DNA of 16,213 nucleotides, taken from NCBI GenBank assembly GCA_023449275.1, contig JAEXJM010000053.1:1-16213 (forward strand), read 5' to 3'. The notes beneath the pieces are model-generated. The model saw only the letters and a program-made list of their open reading frames with translations, was not told where the DNA came from and ran no database searches. A program made the translations under genes and the position numbers. Positions 8,142 through 14,581 of the stretch are shown here, one piece after another; the stretch's first letter is position 1; each line of letters opens with the position of its first letter. The stretch comes from Pseudomonadota bacterium. GTDB lineage: Bacteria; Pseudomonadota; Gammaproteobacteria; Burkholderiales; Burkholderiaceae_D.

Positions 8142-8645
8142 TCATTCTCCCAGCATCAGTCTCATGACCAGGGCATCTTCTTTCGTATCGACGTAATAGC
8201 CTTTTCTGACACCGATGGTTTTGAATCCCGTTTTTTCGTACATTCCGACAGCCGGTTCATTGGATGGCCTGACTTCCAGAAGTACCGATTCCATTTTCGC
8301 CTCCCGCGCGACTTCGATGGCCTTGTCCATCAGCAGGCGCCCGTATCCCTGTCCATGAAGATTCCCGTCGACGGCAATCTTCAGCAAATGCATTTCATCG
8401 ACGATTTCCTGCAATATGAAATAACCGACCAGTTTTCCCTGTTCGTTGCGCATGACCCAGCCATCGTCTTCATGCGCGACCGAACTCTGGAAATTGGGGT
8501 AAGTCCAGTGGTAGGAAAACACGCTCTGTTCGATGAAATAAACCTCATGCAAATCCTTCATCAGCATGGGCGCGAACGTCAGTGTTTCGACTGTTTCCCC
8601 TTCATCCGGCCGGATTGCCGGAGTCCGTTCCGCTTCGCCTGTCAT
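8142..8645 (-). CDS. rimI: Ribosomal protein S18 alanine N-acetyltransferase RimI (GNAT)
   Basis: RimI acetylates the N-terminal alanine of ribosomal protein S18 using acetyl-CoA. The 167-residue GNAT protein has the acetyl-CoA loop HGQGYG (97-102) after strand 4, then LLEVRPSNEPAVGMYEKTGF (122-141). E124 and Y136 correspond, with the same 12-residue spacing, to the catalytic Glu and Tyr of the E. coli enzyme. About 20 extra N-terminal residues precede the domain. Its ATG overlaps the tsaB stop (ATGA, 8645-8642), so translation is probably coupled. The tsaB-rimI pairing is very common in bacteria and supports the name. A general GNAT acetyltransferase with other targets is the alternative. 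Confidence 0.92.
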   Translation of the reverse strand: MTGEAERTPAIRPDEGETVETLTFAPMLMKDLHEVYFIEQSVFSYHWTYPNFQSSVAHEDDGWVMRNEQGKLVGYFILQEIVDEMHLLKIAVDGNLHGQGYGRLLMDKAIEVAREAKMESVLLEVRPSNEPAVGMYEKTGFKTIGVRKGYYVDTKEDALVMRLMLGE

Positions 8646-9340
8646 TCGCCCTTTTCCTTCAATGCCAGCCGTTCAGCCGTTTTGAGGGCAACCTTGTTGC
8701 GCAGGTAAAGCGGCTCGATATCGGCAGCCCCGATCGTTTCCCCCCGTGCAAAACGTTCTCTCCCCAAAAGGGCCATGATTTCGGCATGAGGAATGATGTC
8801 GGGGTATTGCGGCCTGTCGTTGACGACCGGCTTCAGCTCTTCGGCATAAGCCGTCAGGCCATTCCCGCAAAAAGCCGGTTTTCCCTGCGGGATGATATCG
8901 GCAGCGGCATTCAACGATGGTTCGGCAAGTGTTCGCCAGCAGCCGTTTTCATACCGGTATTGTGCCCAGTAAACCTCATGCATCCGTGCATCCAGCATCG
9001 CCACAACGTCTTCGGTTCCGTATTTCTGCCGACAGGATTCCGCCATCGCCTCCAGCGTCACCACCGGAATGACCGGAACCGATGCCCCGAAGGACAGGCC
9101 CTGTGCAATGCCGCACGCCGTACGCAAACCCGTAAACGAACCGGGCCCGCATCCGAACGCGATGGCATCGACGTCCCTGATTTCAATTCCCTCGTCGTTC
9201 ATCAATTGCTGCAACATCGGCAGGGTCGAGAGGGAATGGGTGGAAAAACCTTCGGAAGAAAGCGCGCGGAGCTTCCCGCCGCGCAGGAGCGCAACGGAAG
9301 CCATATCGGAAGAAGTATCGAGAGCAATGATAGTCGGCAT
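8642..9340 (-). CDS. tsaB: tRNA threonylcarbamoyladenosine (t6A) protein TsaB
   Basis: TsaB partners TsaD and TsaE to place the threonylcarbamoyl group on A37 of ANN-decoding tRNAs. The 232-residue length is normal. It starts with the ASKHA-fold strand TIIALDTS (3-10) and has the family signature GPGSFTGLR (65-73). It is first in the tsaB-rimI-udg operon. The ATG at 9340 has no Shine-Dalgarno sequence. A TACAAT -10-like box (9354-9349) lies only eight bases ahead of the ATG, so a leaderless or near-leaderless message is possible if that box is used. Confidence 0.95.
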   Translation of the reverse strand: MPTIIALDTSSDMASVALLRGGKLRALSSEGFSTHSLSTLPMLQQLMNDEGIEIRDVDAIAFGCGPGSFTGLRTACGIAQGLSFGASVPVIPVVTLEAMAESCRQKYGTEDVVAMLDARMHEVYWAQYRYENGCWRTLAEPSLNAAADIIPQGKPAFCGNGLTAYAEELKPVVNDRPQYPDIIPHAEIMALLGRERFARGETIGAADIEPLYLRNKVALKTAERLALKEKGE

Positions 9341-9404
9341 GATGTGCTATTGTACCGTGTGCGCCTGATTTTTCAGATATTTCGGCCTTGTGGGCCAGCA
9401 CGTA

Positions 9405-9421
9405 TCGGCAAAAGTTGCCGA
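9405..9421. repeat. Perfect hairpin after the MFS transporter gene
   Basis: TCGGCAA (9405-9411) and TTGCCGA (9415-9421) form a 7-bp stem with a three-base loop, 22 bases beyond the transporter stop. No T-run follows on the minus strand, so it does not look like a standard intrinsic terminator. It may protect the mRNA 3' end. Its arms resemble those of the inverted repeat at 11125-11143. Confidence 0.45.
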
Positions 9422-9443
9422 CAGTGTGGCTGCCCTGCCTCAT

Positions 9444-10622
9444 TCAGTCATGCAGCCAGCGGGACGTGATACTGACGAATACCATCAGCGCGGCAACGAT
9501 GCCGAATACGACGTAAAGGCTTGTCGCATGAGCAATGAACCCCATCATGGCAGGGCCGACCAGAAGGCCCAGATAGCCGAGTGTCGTTACCGACGAGACC
9601 GCCTGCGGAACCGGGATTTTCTTTTGTCTGGACGCGATCGTGAACAACAGCGGAATCAGGTTCGCCGCCCCCAGCCCGACAACCACGAAACCGGTAAAGG
9701 CGATCCATGCCGAAGGCGCTTCCATCACGACAAGGAAACCGGCTGCCGCGATAATCCCGCTACCCGTCATGACCTTGCGGATACCGAGCGATTCGACCAG
9801 ACGGTCACCGAACAGCCTGCCGACGGAAATCGCTACCGAAAATATGGCGAACGACAGGCCGGCCGTGTCGGGTGGTACGGATTTGGTCGTCGTCATGAAA
9901 AGTGCGCCCCAGTCGAGTACGACGCCATCGCCCATATACATGATGAAACACAGGATACCCAGCATGAGAATGCTGCCTTTCGGCAGGGCGAAAGCCTTCC
10001 GGTTTTTCGTTTCATGTCCGTATGGAAACAGGTAACGTGCCATGAAGAACAGGACGGCAATCAGGCTGACGGTCAGGCAAATGATGGACACCAGGGGCGA
10101 CAGGCCCAGATTCAGCAGGCCTGAAATGATGAGCGCACCGAAAAAACCGCCTACGCTGTACATCCCGTGCAATCCGGACATCATGCTGCGGTTGCGTTCC
10201 TTTTCGACCAGAATGGCCTGAATGTTCATGCCCACGTCAACCACGCCCGACGACGCACCGAACATGAAAAGCGACAGGCCGAAGGCCAGAGGCGAAGAAA
10301 CGAAAGAAAGGCTGATCAGCGACAGCATGAACACCGTCGTGGAAACGACCAGCGTTTTCCGGCAACCGTATTTGCTGGTCAGCCATCCGGCGAAAGGCAT
10401 CGATATGATCGCTCCCGTTCCGACGAGCAGCAGCAACAACCCCAGTATCGCTTCATTGACGCCAAGGCGTGCCTTGGCATAGGGAACCAGCACGGCCCAG
10501 GCTGAAATCGCCAGCCCCAACGCCAGGAAAACGAACCGGGTCGCATGTCCGTGCCCTGTCGTCGTTCCCGCCGCTTTTGGCGGTATCGCGGATAATCCCG
10601 ATTTCAAATGCTCAGTTGCCAT
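9444..10622 (-). CDS. MFS transporter, YbjJ-like
   Basis: This is a predicted 12-helix inner-membrane transporter of 392 residues with a soluble N-terminus of about 28 residues. A motif-A-like loop GWLTSKYGCRKTL spans 79-91. GVVDVGMN (126-133) and MSGLHGMYSVGGF (148-160) are the segments I associate with the YbjJ branch of the MFS. The substrate is unknown; YbjJ relatives are poorly characterised and some neighbouring families move sugars. The ATG at 10622 overlaps the end of the marR-family gene by 11 bases, so the two are translated from one message. This context suggests that the regulator senses a compound that the pump exports. Confidence 0.85.
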   Translation of the reverse strand: MATEHLKSGLSAIPPKAAGTTTGHGHATRFVFLALGLAISAWAVLVPYAKARLGVNEAILGLLLLLVGTGAIISMPFAGWLTSKYGCRKTLVVSTTVFMLSLISLSFVSSPLAFGLSLFMFGASSGVVDVGMNIQAILVEKERNRSMMSGLHGMYSVGGFFGALIISGLLNLGLSPLVSIICLTVSLIAVLFFMARYLFPYGHETKNRKAFALPKGSILMLGILCFIMYMGDGVVLDWGALFMTTTKSVPPDTAGLSFAIFSVAISVGRLFGDRLVESLGIRKVMTGSGIIAAAGFLVVMEAPSAWIAFTGFVVVGLGAANLIPLLFTIASRQKKIPVPQAVSSVTTLGYLGLLVGPAMMGFIAHATSLYVVFGIVAALMVFVSITSRWLHD

Positions 10623-11052
10623 CCATTAACCTGCTTTTCAGTCCATTCACCATTTCGGCATAAATTTCGTTGAAAACCGCCAGTTTTTCGCGGGAAATGT
10701 CCCTGATGATGGCATCCTCATGAACAGCCAGTTCCTTCAGAATCCCGACAATCGTTTCATTTCCCTTCCCGGTCAGAGTGAGGTTGATCCGGCGGCGGTC
10801 GGTCTGGCTGCGCTCACGCACGATCAGGCCGTTCTTTTCCAGCTGGTCGAGAAGGCTCGTCATCGTCTGCCGTGGAATGAAAAGCACGTCGGACAACATC
10901 GCCGGTTCGATACCTTCTTTTGCCCGCAAAATCATATCCAGAATAAGCAGCCAGGAATAGGAAATGCCCCGTTTCCTGCACCAGTCGGCATAAATACGGT
11001 TTTCGATCTGGGCCAGCGAAAAATGCCGGTAAAACAGCTCGTCAGTAATCAC
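10612..11052 (-). CDS. MarR-family transcriptional regulator
   Basis: This is a 146-residue winged-helix regulator of the MarR type, normally a dimer that represses its own operon until a ligand binds. The recognition-helix region is around 60-75 (PRQTMTSLLDQLEKNG) and the wing follows at about 79-97 with the typical DRR core and LTLTGKG end. The start is GTG at 11052: AGGAG lies six bases ahead of it. The gene overlaps the downstream MFS gene by 11 bases. A palindrome in its own promoter is a natural site for autorepression. The ligand is unknown. Confidence 0.9.
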   Translation of the reverse strand: MITDELFYRHFSLAQIENRIYADWCRKRGISYSWLLILDMILRAKEGIEPAMLSDVLFIPRQTMTSLLDQLEKNGLIVRERSQTDRRRINLTLTGKGNETIVGILKELAVHEDAIIRDISREKLAVFNEIYAEMVNGLKSRLMDGN

Positions 11053-11093
11053 AAGACACTCCTGAAAGAAGTGAAAAACAAATCCGACGAGAG

Positions 11094-11120
11094 ATTATCC
11101 GAATTTGGATTATTTGACAA
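11094..11120 (-). promoter_or_regulatory. Promoter of marR-MFS operon with overlapping palindromic operator
   Basis: On the minus strand TTGTCA (11120-11115, five of six matches) is followed after 15 bases by GATAAT (11099-11094, five of six). The spacing is shorter than ideal. Between and overlapping them lies the near-palindrome ATCCAAATTCGGAT (11110-11097), with 4-base outer arms ATCC/GGAT and a central AATT, broken at one symmetric pair. A protein bound here would block RNA polymerase, which fits MarR autoregulation. The operator role is inference from position. Confidence 0.45.
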
Positions 11121-11124
11121 GCCG

Positions 11125-11143
11125 TTTGCCGCCAACCGGCAAA
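11125..11143. repeat. Perfect inverted repeat upstream of the marR promoter
   Basis: TTTGCCG (11125-11131) and CGGCAAA (11137-11143) are perfect 7-base arms around CCAAC, ending five bases upstream of the putative -35 box. It has no T-run in either direction that would make it a terminator. It could be a second regulator site. Confidence 0.4.
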
Positions 11144-11221
11144 AAGGAATAAAAAGCGGGAGAAAAACGGAATAAACGATGTGCCGACAATGTGAAGCCG
11201 TTCATTCGAACCGTGATGGAT

Positions 11222-11278
11222 AAAAACCTGAAGCGGCCGGTGACCATTCCCCGCAAACCGTTTGCAGGGAACGCTTCA
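11222..11278 (-). terminator. Terminator of the downstream CoA-binding gene
   Basis: In the minus-strand RNA, TGAAGCG pairs with CGCTTCA (plus 11272-11278 and 11229-11235). It encloses an 11-bp hairpin, TTCCCTGCAAA with TTTGCGGGGAA (11271-11247), around CGG. After GG comes a run of five T (11226-11222). The inner stem is complete only in the minus-strand RNA, where one pair is G-U; the plus strand would have a C-A mismatch. It starts three bases after the stop of the gene at 11282. Confidence 0.6.
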
Positions 11279-11281
11279 TGG

Positions 11282-11692
11282 TCAAATCCGGTTGTGCTCG
11301 CGCATTGTGCAAAGGTTCTGGACGACTTTCAGGCCTGCGTCGGAAGCGATTTTCGCGCCTTCTTCACTCCTGATGCCCTTTTGCATCCAGAGCACTTTCG
11401 CGCCGATGGCAACGGCATCGCGTGCGATGTCTGGAATGAATTCCGAGCGCCGGAAGCAATCGACCATATCGACTTTTTCCTCTTTCGGGATGTCAAGGAG
11501 TGAGGGATAGCATTTTTCCTTCAGTCCCCATTTCAGGTTGGGATTGACTGGAATGACTTTGTAACCGACGCTTTTCAGGTAATCGGCGACAAAATAGCCT
11601 GCTTTGCCCGGATCGTCCGAAAAACCGACGACAGCGATGGTTTTGCATTCCTTCATGATTTGTTTGATGTCTTCGGGGTCTTGTACCAGCAT
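11282..11692 (-). CDS. CoA-binding protein, YccU-like (copy 1)
   Basis: This is a small Rossmann-fold protein of the CoA_binding_2 type, 136 residues. The nucleotide-binding segment is IAVVGFSDDPGKAGY (19-33), followed by the family's VIPVNP (46-51), VDCFRR (77-82) and a 19-residue block starting at I89 that is identical in the neighbouring copy. Relatives bind CoA in structures but have no agreed function. The ATG at 11692 was preferred to an upstream in-frame start at 11767 because AGGAGG lies six bases before it and the product then begins like copy 2. It lies downstream of copy 2, separated by 211 bases holding a hairpin, so it may have its own promoter, which I could not define. Confidence 0.88.
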   Translation of the reverse strand: MLVQDPEDIKQIMKECKTIAVVGFSDDPGKAGYFVADYLKSVGYKVIPVNPNLKWGLKEKCYPSLLDIPKEEKVDMVDCFRRSEFIPDIARDAVAIGAKVLWMQKGIRSEEGAKIASDAGLKVVQNLCTMREHNRI

Positions 11693-11854
11693 GATGTCCT
11701 CCTGATGAACCTTGCAAGCCTTTGAGAAAACGAAAGAGTCGGATATTGATTGTCGCCTTTTATGCAAGGCCGGGATATGATTTTTGTCTGGAAAACCGCT
11801 TTTCGGGCAACGGGTTTCGCCGTGACAGCCGAAATTTCGGGAAACGGCTTTTTC

Positions 11855-11889
11855 AAATAAGGCGGCTCAGCCTGCGAGCCGCCTTATTT
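11855..11889 (-). terminator. Long perfect hairpin between the two CoA-binding genes
   Basis: AAATAAGGCGGCTC (11855-11868) and GAGCCGCCTTATTT (11876-11889) form a perfect 14-bp stem with a seven-base loop, 14 bases beyond the stop of copy 2. The AT-rich base of the stem supplies a TTATTT tract on both strands, so it probably ends the gluQRS unit. Read-through into copy 1 cannot be excluded because the U-tract is short. Confidence 0.7.
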
Positions 11890-11903
11890 TCCGGTTATCC
11901 GAA

Positions 11904-12317
11904 TCATTTCAGAAAGAGTTCCGTGTACTTTTCCATCATGCAAATGTTGGATACGACTTTCAGGCCACCATCAGAAGCGATCTTGGCGGCTTCCTCACTT
12001 TCGATGCCCTTTTGCATCCAGAGAACCTTGGCTCCGATGGCAACGGCATCACGTGCGATTTCCGGCATGGCGTCAGGCCGGCGGAAACAGTCGACGATAT
12101 CGACCGGGAACGGGATGTCCTTCAGGCTGGCATATGCTTTTTCACCCAGCCCTTCGGAAATGGTGGGATTCACCGGAACGACCTGATAGCCGTGTTCTTT
12201 CAGAAATTTCGGGACGTAATGGCCCCCCTTGTTTTCATCGGTCGAAAAGCCGACGATGGCGACGACATGGTTTTTCTGAAGGATGTCTTTGAGGCCTGCT
12301 TCGTCTTTAACGATCAT
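11904..12317 (-). CDS. CoA-binding protein, YccU-like (copy 2)
   Basis: This 137-residue protein has the same architecture as copy 1: Rossmann motif VVAIVGFSTDENKGG (18-32), VVPVNP (46-51), VDCFRR (75-80) and the shared block from I87. The copies align end to end with one two-residue gap near residue 70, and share long stretches of near-identical DNA, so they arose by tandem duplication. The ATG at 12317 has AGGAG nine bases upstream. It starts 19 bases after gluQRS and is probably co-transcribed with it. A long hairpin follows. CoA binding is a family inference. Confidence 0.9.
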   Translation of the reverse strand: MIVKDEAGLKDILQKNHVVAIVGFSTDENKGGHYVPKFLKEHGYQVVPVNPTISEGLGEKAYASLKDIPFPVDIVDCFRRPDAMPEIARDAVAIGAKVLWMQKGIESEEAAKIASDGGLKVVSNICMMEKYTELFLK

Positions 12318-12336
12318 TTTCTTCTCCTGGTTTTTG

Positions 12337-13233
12337 TTAAATCGGGGTTTTTATCGTTTGTGTTCGGGGTACGATTTTTATCGACCAGTTCATTATGGCC
12401 CAGTTCCACAAATCCTGCAGAGCGAAGTCATCTTTTTCTGGAACAAGATTGAGAAAACGCATGGCTTCCAGCAGCATCGACACCGGATCGGAATCGCCGA
12501 CCGGTGCGGCGCGGGTCTGTTTGGACAGTTTTTCCCCGTTTTCATTCACGGCCAAAGGCAAATGCGCATATACCGGAACAGGTTGCCCGAGACATTCATA
12601 AAGCCATATCTGTCGCGGCGTCGAAGCCAGCAAATCCGCGCCACGGACAATATGGTCGATGCCCTGCCCGGCATCGTCCACCACGACGGCAAGCTGATAG
12701 GCAAAAAGACCATCCGCTCTCAGAAGGACAAAATCGCCTGCATCCTTTTCCAGATTCTGGCTCTGGTATCCCTGAATCAGGTCGGTAAATCCGACCGTTC
12801 CATCCGGTACCCGCAAGCGCCATGCCCTTGCCGTTTTCCCTTTCTCCAGCCCGTTTCGGCAGGTTCCCGGATAGACGGGAGCACCATCGATACCGATGAC
12901 CGAATCGGCAATTTCCCGACGTGTGCAGGCACAGCCGTAAACCAGCCCTTCCCTTTTCAGCCGCTCGAAAGCGTCATGATAGGCATCTGTCCTGTCCGTC
13001 TGGCGGATAACCGGACCGTCCCATTCAAAGCCGAAGGTTTCAAGTGTTTTCAGGATGGAAGTTTCATATTCGGGATGGCATCGGGTCGAATCGACGTCCT
13101 CGATACGGACAATCCACTCGCCCCTGTTGGCGCGCGCGTCCAGATAACTGCCGACCGCGGCAATCAGGGAACCGAAATGCAGCTCTCCCGTTGGCGACGG
13201 TGCAAACCGTCCACGATAAGTCGGCTTTTCCAA
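12337..13233 (-). CDS. gluQ: Glutamyl-Q tRNA(Asp) synthetase
   Basis: GluQRS is a shortened glutamyl-tRNA synthetase without an anticodon-binding domain; it attaches glutamate to queuosine in tRNA(Asp). The 298-residue length is typical. It has the HIGH-type site in FAPSPTGELHFGSL (10-23), RIEDVD (43-48), zinc ligands C101, C103, Y121 and C125, and the KMSKS-type loop KLSKQ (235-239). The frame starts at a TTG (13233) with GGAGG nine bases upstream; no ATG lies nearby, and the product then begins at the usual point before RGRFAPSPTG. It leads a likely unit with CoA-binding copy 2. No dksA, its frequent neighbour in gammaproteobacteria, is present. Confidence 0.94.
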   Translation of the reverse strand: MEKPTYRGRFAPSPTGELHFGSLIAAVGSYLDARANRGEWIVRIEDVDSTRCHPEYETSILKTLETFGFEWDGPVIRQTDRTDAYHDAFERLKREGLVYGCACTRREIADSVIGIDGAPVYPGTCRNGLEKGKTARAWRLRVPDGTVGFTDLIQGYQSQNLEKDAGDFVLLRADGLFAYQLAVVVDDAGQGIDHIVRGADLLASTPRQIWLYECLGQPVPVYAHLPLAVNENGEKLSKQTRAAPVGDSDPVSMLLEAMRFLNLVPEKDDFALQDLWNWAIMNWSIKIVPRTQTIKTPI

Positions 13234-13403
13234 AACCCGTGTCCTCCAGATCGGTTATTGAAGCGCCAAGGCCTTGTATTCATGTCGTTTTTTTGCGCAT
13301 GCACAAGAAATACGGAAAAATAAAGCTGCCGGAAAGTGGCGTTTTCACCCGACCTTGGCTAAAATGGCATCCCCAAGTTTACCGCTTTGACTCAAGAGTT
13401 GCC

Positions 13404-13844
13404 ATGCCGTCGTTTATTCCGTTGAAAGAACAGGACTATCCCCTTCTGAACACGACACTGACAGAAAATTCATGGATCGTTGCGTGCTTTTGCGCGCACT
13501 GGTGCGGGGCCTGTCGCGCCTATAAACCCATGTTCAGGACATTCGCGGAAAAATATCCCGACATCGTTTTTCTCTGGATCGACATCGAGGATCATGCCGA
13601 CCTGCTCGACGATCTGGACATTGAAAACTTTCCGAGCCTGTTGATCCAGTACGGCGATATCGTCAATTTCTTCGGTTGCGTCCATCCGGATATCGGACTG
13701 GCTGAACGCCTTTTGAAAAGCCAGACCGATATCGGTATCGAAGAAATGAAACGGCTGGCAAACAGCAATGAGGAACATGCCTGCTGGCAAAAAGAAGTCA
13801 ACATCCGTTCCCTGTTGCGCAAGGCCGTTGAAAACGCCGGATGA
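13404..13844 (+). CDS. Thioredoxin-fold protein with WCGAC active site
   Basis: This 146-residue cytoplasmic protein (no signal peptide) has a thioredoxin domain: strand WIVACFCA (24-31), redox motif WCGAC (33-37, cysteines C34 and C37) and a cis-proline P77 in ENFPSLL. The active site differs from thioredoxin's WCGPC in the second position between the cysteines. Extra cysteines lie at 28/30, 92 and 127, and a charged helical tail (about 98-146) extends past the standard fold. The ATG at 13404 matches the domain start, with a weak AAGAG before it. The gene stands alone, divergent from gluQRS and convergent with dnaQ, 14 bases apart. The partner is unknown. Confidence 0.85.
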   Translation: MPSFIPLKEQDYPLLNTTLTENSWIVACFCAHWCGACRAYKPMFRTFAEKYPDIVFLWIDIEDHADLLDDLDIENFPSLLIQYGDIVNFFGCVHPDIGLAERLLKSQTDIGIEEMKRLANSNEEHACWQKEVNIRSLLRKAVENAG

Positions 13845-13858
13845 CTCCCTATCCGGGT

Positions 13859-14581
13859 TTATTCCCCGACCGTTTCTGCCGGTTCCGCTCTCCAGACGCA
13901 TGGCGCGCCCTTGTTGGACTTTTCGATATCGTTCAGGACTTCTTCATGTTTCGACAGTTCTTCTTCCGTCGGAGCCAGAACGAAAATCCTGTAATTGGAG
14001 AGTGGCGCCGCCTTCGCAGCCGCTTCTTCCGCCTCCATTGTCAGCCGCTCGATTTCCAGCGTTTCCTGTCCCCGTGTCATGGCCAGATAGACTTCCGCCA
14101 GCAATTCCGAGTCAAGCAGCGCGCCATGCAGGGTACGGTGGGCATTCGAGATTTCGAACCGTTCGCAAAGCGCATCCAGTGAGTTCCTGCGCCCCGGGAA
14201 CATTTCGCGCGCCTTGACCAGACTGTCCGTAATACAGGCAGCGATATCCTCCACCCGTGGCATATCCAGCCGCGCCAGTTCGGCATTCAGAAAACCGATA
14301 TCGAAAGGCGCGTTATGGATGATGAGTTCAGCCCCTTTGATATAATCGCAAAATGCCTGCGCAATCTCGGCGAACCTGGGTTTGTCGGAGAGAAATTCTG
14401 TCGTCAGTCCGTGAACAGCCAGCGCGTCCGGATGTGAATCGCGTTCCGGGTTGATGTAGTGATGAAAATAATTGTCGGTGACGTGGCGGCTAAGCACTTC
14501 CACACAACCGATTTCAATGATCCGGTCGCCATCGTTGGCATAAAGGCCGGTCGTTTCTGTATCGAGTACGATTTGTCTCAT
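13859..14581 (-). CDS. dnaQ: DNA polymerase III epsilon subunit (3'-5' proofreading exonuclease)
   Basis: DnaQ removes mispaired bases at the growing end during replication. The 240-residue protein is a DEDDh exonuclease: D7 and E9 in LDTETTGL, D94 in NAPFDIGF, and H152 with D157 in LHGALLDSELLAEVY. After the catalytic domain, QETLEI (172-177) is a candidate beta-clamp binding motif, and the charged tail is where E. coli epsilon contacts the polymerase alpha subunit. The ATG at 14581 immediately follows the trhP stop (TGAATG), with AGGAAG inside trhP as ribosome binding site, so translation is coupled. The usual neighbour rnhA is absent, so a second DnaQ-like copy elsewhere cannot be ruled out. 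Confidence 0.92.
   Translation of the reverse strand: MRQIVLDTETTGLYANDGDRIIEIGCVEVLSRHVTDNYFHHYINPERDSHPDALAVHGLTTEFLSDKPRFAEIAQAFCDYIKGAELIIHNAPFDIGFLNAELARLDMPRVEDIAACITDSLVKAREMFPGRRNSLDALCERFEISNAHRTLHGALLDSELLAEVYLAMTRGQETLEIERLTMEAEEAAAKAAPLSNYRIFVLAPTEEELSKHEEVLNDIEKSNKGAPCVWRAEPAETVGE

Noticed and set aside
11253..11265. GCAAACCGTTTGC, resembling a PurR/LacI-type operator
   Set aside because: It is the tip of the longer terminator hairpin after the CoA-binding gene and has no promoter beside it.
11693..11767. Longer start for CoA-binding copy 1
   Set aside because: The ATG at 11692 has a strong AGGAGG at good spacing and aligns with the start of copy 2.
13044..13403. In-frame upstream extension of the thioredoxin-like gene to 266 residues
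   Set aside because: The extension runs antisense through gluQRS and the intergenic region and has no domain character; the ATG at 13404 starts just before the fold.
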